The notes beneath the pieces were generated by a model, which was given only the letters and a program-made list of their open reading frames with translations, did not search any database and had not been told where the DNA came from. DNA of 7,621 nucleotides from Deltaproteobacteria bacterium (GTDB lineage: Bacteria; Myxococcota_A; UBA9160; SMWR01): contig JAFDAW010000128.1 of NCBI GenBank assembly GCA_019313605.1, positions 1 through 7,621 on the forward strand, in the 5' to 3' direction. Of the stretch, positions 1 through 4,796 are shown piece by piece (within the stretch, counting starts at the first letter, position 1; every line of letters starts with the position of its first letter). Both the position numbers and the translations under genes were made by a program.

Positions 1-1436
1 TCCTCGCGGCAGAGACTGAGCTGAGCACCGGAACGGATGCAATCGTGCAGCTCGTGATTGCATCGGGCAACGTCTCGACGCTGGCCAGCGATGCCGCAGC
101 AAACTTTTCTGCGCTTGCGGTGAACGGTTCCGACGTCTACGCGAGCGATGCGCTCAACGGAGCAGTTTTGCGCTTTCCGACCGGCGGCGGTGGAGGCGGC
201 GCAACGACGGTCATTTCTGGGCTGGTTTCTCCGGGAGCCATCGTGTTTCTGTCCGCGACCGAAATGCTGGTGGCCGAGACGGGGGCGGACCGCGTGGTCG
301 AGTACGCGTTCAACGGCTCATCGTGGATTTTCCAGCGCGAGGTGCTCGCGCCGAATAACGTCGACGGGCCCTTCGGTCTCGCGCTGGCACCCGACGGAAC
401 CCTGAGCGTCTCGGGTTCGTTTTCAAACGACGTGGTGTCGGTGGATCTGATTGGCCTCGCGGTCTCCCCGCTGGTTGCACCCCGCGCCGGCGGGCTCGGC
501 AACGCGATGGATCTGATCTGGGATGGCGCGACTTTATTGGCGGTGAGCCCACTCAGTAACGCGGTGGTCTACTTCGACAGCTCGGGCGACCCGACCGGAA
601 CGACAGCGCGCGGGCTCTCGGCGCCATCGGACAGCGGCATGACGGTCGCACCATCGGGGAATCTGCTCGTCGGAAGCGTCTACGACAACGACATCATCGA
701 GTACGACGGTGCGGGCGGCGCGGCCGTCGGCACCTTCTTTGACGCGTGCCCGACGTCGCTCGCGGCGCCGTTCGACCAGGTCGTCGGCGCGGACGGCAAT
801 CTCTACGTCTCCTGCCCGTCGTCGCAGGGGGTCTTTCGCTTCGATGCAGCCACGGGAAACCCGCTCGGCTTCTTCGTGACTGGCGGCTCGGGCGGTCTCA
901 GCAATCCGCGCGGTCTCGTGTTTGCCCCGAGCGGCAACCTGCTCGTCGCGAGCGGCCTCACGGGTGAGATTCTCGAATACGCTGGCGGCAGTGGCGCGTT
1001 CATCGGCGTCTTCATCGATTCGACCGGAAACGGCGGAGGCGCCCTCGATCCGTGGGGGCTCGCAATTCGCAATGGCGAGCTCTACGTGGTCTCGCGCTTT
1101 CCGAGCGAGGTGCGGCTGTTCGACGCGACGACGGGAACATTTTTGCAGACCTTCGTGACGAGCGGTTCGGGCGGCCTGACGGGACCGACCGCGCTCGCAT
1201 TCGGGCCCGGTGGCGATCTCTTCGTGACGAGTTACGACGACGACGCGATCCGGCGCTACGACGGCGTCGACGGCTCCTTCGTGGAGGTCTTCGTCGCGAG
1301 CGGTAATGGAGGTCTTGACGGCCCGATCGATCTGGAATTCATCCCCGAACCCGGCGGCTCGATCCTCTTCGCGGCGGGCGTAGCCGAGCTGCTCGCACTT
1401 GCCGCACTGCGGCACTCGCGTCAGAGGCAATCGTGA
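1..1436 (+). CDS. PEP-CTERM-anchored beta-propeller (NHL/YVTN-like) protein, 5' end outside window
   Basis: Predicted exported surface protein built of beta-propeller blades. The frame is open from base 3 with no stop, so the gene starts upstream of the window. A GTG at 45 is in frame but has no Shine-Dalgarno and is followed by no signal peptide, which a PEP-CTERM protein needs. At least nine blade-like units are visible, each with a core such as GLVFAPSGNLLVAS followed by a turn and a strand ending in EY, RF or RY (for example DNDIIEY, DDDAIRRY). The last five units are the most regular, spaced 45-47 residues. The C-terminus has the three parts of a PEP-CTERM signal: PEP at 1344-1352, the hydrophobic stretch SILFAAGVAELLALAAL, and a basic tail (RHSRQR). 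In known systems an exosortase recognises this signal; none is in the window. No catalytic residues are evident, so binding or a structural role is inferred. It overlaps the following TPR gene by four bases. The fold is well supported; its function is unknown. Confidence 0.85.
   Translation, partial: LAAETELSTGTDAIVQLVIASGNVSTLASDAAANFSALAVNGSDVYASDALNGAVLRFPTGGGGGGATTVISGLVSPGAIVFLSATEMLVAETGADRVVEYAFNGSSWIFQREVLAPNNVDGPFGLALAPDGTLSVSGSFSNDVVSVDLIGLAVSPLVAPRAGGLGNAMDLIWDGATLLAVSPLSNAVVYFDSSGDPTGTTARGLSAPSDSGMTVAPSGNLLVGSVYDNDIIEYDGAGGAAVGTFFDACPTSLAAPFDQVVGADGNLYVSCPSSQGVFRFDAATGNPLGFFVTGGSGGLSNPRGLVFAPSGNLLVASGLTGEILEYAGGSGAFIGVFIDSTGNGGGALDPWGLAIRNGELYVVSRFPSEVRLFDATTGTFLQTFVTSGSGGLTGPTALAFGPGGDLFVTSYDDDAIRRYDGVDGSFVEVFVASGNGGLDGPIDLEFIPEPGGSILFAAGVAELLALAALRHSRQRQS
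735..1340 (+). repeat. Tandem blade repeats of 45-47 codons
   Basis: Equivalent Phe codons at 738, 873, 1011, 1152 and 1290 mark five consecutive repeat units, spaced 135, 138, 141 and 138 bases. The shared pattern is F-V/I-x-S/G-G-x-G-G-L-x-x-P, followed by the blade core. Bases are also conserved: TTCGTGAC followed by a Gly/Ser-rich stretch recurs at 873 and 1152. The regular period supports a propeller fold and points to fairly recent internal duplication or homogenisation in this half of the protein. Upstream units are more divergent. Confidence 0.7.
1344..1433 (+). other. PEP-CTERM sorting signal (encoded)
   Basis: This segment encodes the last 30 residues of the propeller protein. It has a PEP motif, one hydrophobic span with a single Glu inside it, and a short tail rich in Arg. 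This order is the hallmark of the PEP-CTERM domain recognised by exosortases of the EpsH/XrtA family. The Glu within the hydrophobic span and the tail RHSRQRQS (rather than a tight RRR cluster) make it a slightly atypical example. Confidence 0.75.
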
Positions 1437-2062
1437 AACGGCGAACTCTCTTTTACCTTTTAGCAACGCTCATCGTCGCTGGCGTGCTGTTCTGGCAGTC
1501 GCGGGATAGGACGCCTCCGACCGGCGAAGTGCCGGTTGCGATTGGAGAAACCAGCCAGCGCGTGCTTCCCGACACCGAGGGAAAACCCCAAGTGTGGACG
1601 ATCTCGAAGCGGGAACTCGAGATGGAGGATCTTCCGGACCGCGTGCTCCCGCAGCCGGCCCCGCGTGATACCGCGCCAGGACCGCACACCGATTCCGCGC
1701 GCGCCCTCGACGCGCGTGCCCTCGAAGCCTGGAAGCGCGGAGAAATCGAGGAGGCGCTCAGTCTTTTTGCCGCCGCCGTCGAGGCCGACCCCGACGACGC
1801 CGTTCCCCGCTCCAACTACGGTCGCTTGTTGCTGCTGATGGCCGCACACGAGCAATCTCTACCGCAGCTCGAACGAGCCGCAGAACTCACTCCCGACGAT
1901 CCGCAGGTCTGGGTCGATCTGCTCTCCTATTACGAGCGCAGCGTTCTGTTGGAGCGCGCCGCCTACGCTCGCGAGAGAGCGCAAGAGCTCGCGGGCTCTC
2001 GCCGGCTGGTTCGCGACGAGACCGGTCTCTGGCGTTTCGACGACGAGTCAGTTTTTCCGTGA
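1433..2062 (+). CDS. Membrane-anchored TPR-repeat protein
   Basis: A 209-residue protein of unknown specific role. The GTG start at 1433 overlaps the previous stop in the sequence GTGA and has AGAGG at 1423-1427, five bases upstream, so coupled translation is likely. Residues 5-21 (about TLFYLLATLIVAGVLFW) form one N-terminal membrane segment after a basic KRR. A cysteine for lipoprotein processing is lacking, so it is probably an anchor or uncleaved signal with the rest outside the cytoplasm. Residues 25-88 are a Pro-rich, low-complexity linker. Residues about 89-187 fit three tetratricopeptide repeats: the first reads ALEAWKRGEIEEALSLF and ends ADPDD, the second ends LTPDD, and the third is degenerate. 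TPRs bind other proteins. Given the overlap, the propeller protein or its export or assembly machinery is a possible partner; this is inference. Nothing enzymatic is visible. Confidence 0.8.
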   Translation: MKRRTLFYLLATLIVAGVLFWQSRDRTPPTGEVPVAIGETSQRVLPDTEGKPQVWTISKRELEMEDLPDRVLPQPAPRDTAPGPHTDSARALDARALEAWKRGEIEEALSLFAAAVEADPDDAVPRSNYGRLLLLMAAHEQSLPQLERAAELTPDDPQVWVDLLSYYERSVLLERAAYARERAQELAGSRRLVRDETGLWRFDDESVFP

Positions 2063-2095
2063 TTTTCTCGATGGAATCAGAATAGAATGGCCTCC

Positions 2096-2114
2096 GACCT
2101 GAATCGATCAGGTC
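2096..2114. repeat. Perfect 7-bp inverted repeat (GACCTGA-N5-TCAGGTC)
   Basis: The arms GACCTGA (2096-2102) and TCAGGTC (2108-2114) are exact reverse complements separated by ATCGA. The repeat lies just downstream of the -10-like TAGAAT and about 105 bases before the hydrolase start. No T-run follows, so an intrinsic terminator is unlikely. A dimeric repressor operator or a leader RNA hairpin would both fit; neither is demonstrated. Confidence 0.4.
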
Positions 2115-2205
2115 ATCGAGGATCGGGAGGTCCGGCGAGGGCATAGTCCAGGCAATCTTCTGAGCAAGCGTGCGCGCAATCGGACGTTCGGGTGTCCACC
2201 CCAAC

Positions 2206-2212
2206 GAGGAGG
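2206..2212 (+). promoter_or_regulatory. Strong Shine-Dalgarno that fixes the hydrolase start
   Basis: GAGGAGG ends six bases before the ATG at 2219. It selects that ATG over the in-frame GTG at 2192, which lies upstream of the Shine-Dalgarno and would put nine extra residues before the signal peptide. Confidence 0.8.
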
Positions 2213-2218
2213 AATTCG

Positions 2219-3496
2219 ATGAAGCGAATCAACATCGCCTTACTGTCATTGGCAGTACTGCTCGCATTATTTACCACCAGCGCACACGCACTTACGGAAA
2301 TGACCGGCAACACAGACGGCGGAGCCTTCTTCAAGATCGTCGTCCCGGACGACTGGAACGGCGACCTCGTGATCTGGAATCACGGCTTCAGCCTTTCTCC
2401 GATCGGACCCGTGTCGGATCTCGGCCCGCTCGCTCCGCTGCAACTCTCCGAGGGCTATGCGGTCGCGGCCTCGAGCTACCAGCAGTTCGGCTGGGCGCTC
2501 TTCAAGACCAAGAACGACATGCAGAACATGTACAGCGTCTTCAAGGCGAACTTTGGCGAGCCCAACCAGGTCTACTTGAACGGCGCATCGCTCGGGGGCA
2601 TCGTTACCGCACAGCTCATCGAGAAGGCGCACATCGGAAACGTCGTCGGCGCCTATCCGATCTGCGGCGCGGTGGCGGGTAGCCGCAACTGGGATGCGGG
2701 GATCGACATCCGGTTGATCTATGACGCGGTTTGTGCGAACACGCCGTCCGCGTTCATCGACGGGGGCGGGAAGGGTCTGCCCGCGCCGGGTTTCCCGACC
2801 TACGTGATTCCGCCGGGCACTTCGCCGTTCGACAACGAGGTGACCATGGCCCTCAAGGCCAACGCGTGCATGGGAATCCTGACGCCGGAAGAATTTCGGA
2901 CCCCCCAGCAACAGGCCAACCTGGTGGCGTATTTGACGGAAACGGAGCTTCCGGCCTCGTTCATCCTCACCGACATGGGGTTTGCGCTCTTTGGTCTCTC
3001 CGATCTGATCTGGAACAAGGCGAAACTCGCTGGAAAGCAGGGCATGGGCAATATCGGCGTCACCTATGACGTCCCGGCCATCGATGCCAGCATCGAGCGC
3101 GTCGCCACCAATCCGGGCGGGGCGAACCGCCTCGGCAGAAATTACACACCCTCTGGTGTTGTCGGCGATGTGAAGATCGTATCGATGCACACCGATCAGG
3201 ACGGTCTCGTGATCGTCGAAAACGAGAGCGAGTATGCATCGGTCGTTCCCGCGTCGAATCTCACCACCGCGATCGTCGTCGAGGCCGCGCCGAGCCACTG
3301 CGGATTTACGAGTGCCGAGGTCGCGGCGGGCTGGGAATCGCTGCGGGGCTGGGTGGCTGGCCAACCACAGCCGACCGCCGCGAGCGTGCAGGGGACTTGT
3401 CAGTACCTGGAGGGAGTTGCCGGCGTACCCGGACCGTGCCGGATCGACCCGGCCTACGTGATCCCCGACATGGACGGCCGCATTCCGCCGCGCTGA
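2219..3496 (+). CDS. Secreted alpha/beta hydrolase (putative esterase/lipase-like)
   Basis: A 425-residue exported hydrolase. Residues 1-24 are a Sec signal peptide (MKR, hydrophobic core, then TTSAHA) with likely cleavage after Ala24. The mature protein starts with a short strand region and the oxyanion-loop motif WNHGF (His55-Gly56). The nucleophile elbow is GASLG with Ser124 in a GxSxG motif. Candidate acids are Asp326 or Asp328 in HTDQDG, and the base is His360 in SHCGF, so the triad order Ser-Asp-His is complete. Residues about 160-320 between nucleophile and acid are long enough to hold a cap or lid. Six cysteines (149, 172, 217, 361, 394, 407) remain in the mature form, consistent with up to three disulfides in the periplasm or outside. 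The motifs indicate hydrolysis of an ester or related bond, but the substrate cannot be read from the sequence. The N-terminal pattern VPDDWNGDLVIWNHGF resembles broad secreted alpha/beta-hydrolase families. A 15-bp hairpin follows the gene. Confidence 0.85.
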   Translation: MKRINIALLSLAVLLALFTTSAHALTEMTGNTDGGAFFKIVVPDDWNGDLVIWNHGFSLSPIGPVSDLGPLAPLQLSEGYAVAASSYQQFGWALFKTKNDMQNMYSVFKANFGEPNQVYLNGASLGGIVTAQLIEKAHIGNVVGAYPICGAVAGSRNWDAGIDIRLIYDAVCANTPSAFIDGGGKGLPAPGFPTYVIPPGTSPFDNEVTMALKANACMGILTPEEFRTPQQQANLVAYLTETELPASFILTDMGFALFGLSDLIWNKAKLAGKQGMGNIGVTYDVPAIDASIERVATNPGGANRLGRNYTPSGVVGDVKIVSMHTDQDGLVIVENESEYASVVPASNLTTAIVVEAAPSHCGFTSAEVAAGWESLRGWVAGQPQPTAASVQGTCQYLEGVAGVPGPCRIDPAYVIPDMDGRIPPR

Positions 3497-3531
3497 GCGA
3501 AGCGCAGCTTGGAAAGTGGCGTAGGGATTGA

Positions 3532-3566
3532 GCCTCGCTGCGTTCGCATCCCGAACGCAGCGAGGC
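3532..3566. terminator. 15-bp perfect hairpin, probable (bidirectional) terminator
   Basis: The arms 3532-3546 and 3552-3566 are exact reverse complements (15 bp, GC-rich) around a CATCC loop. It sits 35 bases past the hydrolase stop and between two convergent genes, the usual place for a shared terminator. The 3' side has only a weak T-containing tail (GTCGTTC, then a later TTATTC) and the other strand has no U-run, so termination efficiency is uncertain. A dispersed palindromic repeat is the alternative. Confidence 0.6.
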
Positions 3567-3592
3567 GTCGTTCAAGGTTATTCTGATCGCGC

Positions 3593-3648
3593 CTAGAGCG
3601 CCGCGGAGTTCTTCGCGTTGGACCCGATTGTATCTAGAGCACGCGGAG
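3593..3648. repeat. Short near-direct repeat CTAGAGC...CGCGGAG
   Basis: CTAGAGCGCCGCGGAG at 3593-3608 and CTAGAGCACGCGGAG at 3634-3648 differ by one insertion and one substitution and start 41 bases apart. They lie in the gap between the convergent genes. The significance is unclear; this could be chance or a remnant of a small duplication. Nothing else is evident in this gap apart from the hairpin. Confidence 0.3.
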
Positions 3649-3683
3649 CGAGTTTCTAAACTGCGAAATGGTCGGTGTGCGGA

Positions 3684-4673
3684 TCAGTCCTGGTTTCCCA
3701 GGTAGTGGAAGCGGATTCCCACGTGCGCTCGGAATATCCACGGATCGACTTTGACCTCGAACAGCGCGGTGGCGTCATCCGTTCCGAGTTGATCGTCGTA
3801 GGACTTGGTATCGCTGAAGGACATATCCCGATCGCCGACGATCGCGTAGGCGCGCCCGCCTAGGAACAGCGAAACGCCGAGCGGTCCGAGTTGACCGGCA
3901 TCCATCTCGACGTCCACTCCCGGGCCGATTCCGTTGAACCGCTGAGAATCACTGGCCGCGAGTGTCATCTCGCGCAGGAAGTCATTGCACCGTGTCGACG
4001 GAGGGATGCTATTGGGATCCCCGCATGCCGCATCGACCACGAGTCCGTCAGCCTCGACCTCGTAGCTGATCCACCCCACAGAGGGCTTGATCCGGAGTTG
4101 GCGCTCCAACACCTCTACAGGGAACGCCACGCCGAGGTTGGCGCCGAACACGAGGGTGTCGACCTGGGTGATCAGGCTGCTTCCCTGACCGTTGGCGTTT
4201 TCCGCATTGAAGGACGTCCCGCTCAATCCGCCCGGTTTACTCGCGCACGGCGCATTGGGTTCCGGGCCGCGGATGCAGCTGGGATTTCCCTCCACCGCGA
4301 GGTCGCGGTCGGCCGCGAACGTGGGCAGGATCTCACCGCTCACGAACAGCCGCGGTCTCAACGAGAACGGGAGTGCTGGGCTCATCAATTCGAGGGATCC
4401 ACCGACGAACGGAGACACCGCCGTGTCACTCCCTTCGATGAAGCCCTGAAGGGGTGTGGAATTGGAATTCAGATCCACCATGAAGGAATCGGAATTCCCG
4501 TCCTGCTGCTGGATGGTGACTCCGCCGATGATCGCCAGCGAGGGAACCCAGCGATCCTCTCCCGCCTGCTTGGTGGGTTCCTCCGCATCGCCGCCGTCAA
4601 CCGCGAGCGAAACGGCCGGAAACAGCGCTCCGAGTGCGACAACCACCGAGAAAACTTTTACGCCTTTTCGCAC
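3684..4673 (-). CDS. Predicted outer-membrane beta-barrel protein
   Basis: A 329-residue protein starting at GTG (4673-4671); the in-frame stop a few codons upstream leaves no better start. Residues 1-24 form a signal peptide (basic MRKGVK, hydrophobic VVVALGALF, then AVSLA) with likely cleavage before VDGG. The rest alternates amphipathic segments typical of barrel strands with polar loops, for example PFVGGSLELM, RPRLFVSGEILPTF, LVFGANLGVAFPV, RIKPSVGWISYEV and GVSLFLGGRAYAIVG. It ends in a strand-like IFRAHVGIRFHYLG followed by NQD, so it lacks the canonical C-terminal Phe. Two loops are bracketed by cysteines (133/143 and 217/229), probably disulfides. No enzymatic motif is visible and I do not recognise the family. 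It converges on the hydrolase and is transcribed divergently from the TonB-dependent receptor, with which it may share regulation. Pore, structural or adhesin roles are all possible. Confidence 0.75.
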   Translation of the reverse strand: MRKGVKVFSVVVALGALFPAVSLAVDGGDAEEPTKQAGEDRWVPSLAIIGGVTIQQQDGNSDSFMVDLNSNSTPLQGFIEGSDTAVSPFVGGSLELMSPALPFSLRPRLFVSGEILPTFAADRDLAVEGNPSCIRGPEPNAPCASKPGGLSGTSFNAENANGQGSSLITQVDTLVFGANLGVAFPVEVLERQLRIKPSVGWISYEVEADGLVVDAACGDPNSIPPSTRCNDFLREMTLAASDSQRFNGIGPGVDVEMDAGQLGPLGVSLFLGGRAYAIVGDRDMSFSDTKSYDDQLGTDDATALFEVKVDPWIFRAHVGIRFHYLGNQD

Positions 4674-4796
4674 GGCTTCATAGTAGTATCACATCTGGAC
4701 GGCCCGGCGTGACCTCGCGAGTGAGGCATGCAGCTCTTCCGGCTTGATTGAATGGCCAAAAGTGAGTGGCCAGGTGCAGACGGCCTAAAGGACGGG
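4674..4796. promoter_or_regulatory. Divergent promoter region between barrel and receptor genes
   Basis: This 123-base gap must hold promoters for both flanking genes. Visible elements are two copies of the palindrome TGGCCA (4753-4758 and 4767-4772, 8 bases between them), which together can also form a hairpin, and CTCGCGAG, an 8-bp palindrome at 4714-4721. On the minus strand GATACT (4690-4685), preceded by TG, could be an extended -10, but it would leave almost no leader before the GTG start. No clear -35 boxes or Fur-like box are visible. Confidence 0.4.
4788..4792 (+). promoter_or_regulatory. Shine-Dalgarno choosing the receptor start
   Basis: AAGGA ends four bases before the ATG at 4797, slightly close but usable. 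It favours this start over the in-frame ATG at 4752 (no Shine-Dalgarno, adds 15 polar residues) and the ATG at 4812 (no Shine-Dalgarno). Confidence 0.5.

Larger units (their letters stand above)
2063..2218 (+). promoter_or_regulatory. Leader/intergenic region upstream of the secreted hydrolase
   Basis: This 156-base gap separates the TPR gene from the hydrolase and is long enough for the hydrolase to have its own promoter. A TAGAAT hexamer at 2083-2088 matches the sigma-70 -10 consensus at five of six positions, but no good -35 box lies 16-18 bases upstream, so a promoter here is weakly supported. The region contains the inverted repeat at 2096-2114 and the strong ribosome binding site at 2206-2212. 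I do not recognise a known riboswitch. Confidence 0.35.

Noticed and set aside
45..47. GTG as the true start of the propeller gene
   Set aside because: No Shine-Dalgarno, no signal peptide after it, and the frame stays open with propeller-like sequence to the window edge.
534..1466. Minus-strand open frame of 310 codons opposite the propeller gene
   Set aside because: The regular blade repeats and PEP-CTERM tail on the plus strand show which strand codes; the reverse product is Arg/Glu/Ala-rich with no family features.
2192..2194. GTG as an alternative hydrolase start
   Set aside because: It lies upstream of the strong GAGGAGG and would add nine polar residues before the signal peptide; the ATG at 2219 is ideally spaced.
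2208..2221. AGGAGGAATTC before the ATG, resembling the RBS/EcoRI junction of expression vectors
   Set aside because: The flanking DNA on both sides is continuous native-looking sequence with no vector parts; the match is short and likely coincidental.
2267..3364. Minus-strand open frame of 365 codons opposite the hydrolase
   Set aside because: It is rich in Arg, Asp and Val, with no signal peptide or motif. The opposite strand has a signal peptide, strong Shine-Dalgarno and catalytic triad.
3492..3508. Small hairpin around the hydrolase stop codon (GCTG...CAGC)
   Set aside because: The stem is short with a mismatch, and the much stronger 15-bp hairpin lies just downstream.
3891..4712. Plus-strand open frame of 273 codons opposite the barrel gene
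   Set aside because: The minus strand gives a signal peptide and alternating barrel strands; the plus product is His/Arg-rich without motifs and runs across the divergent promoter gap.
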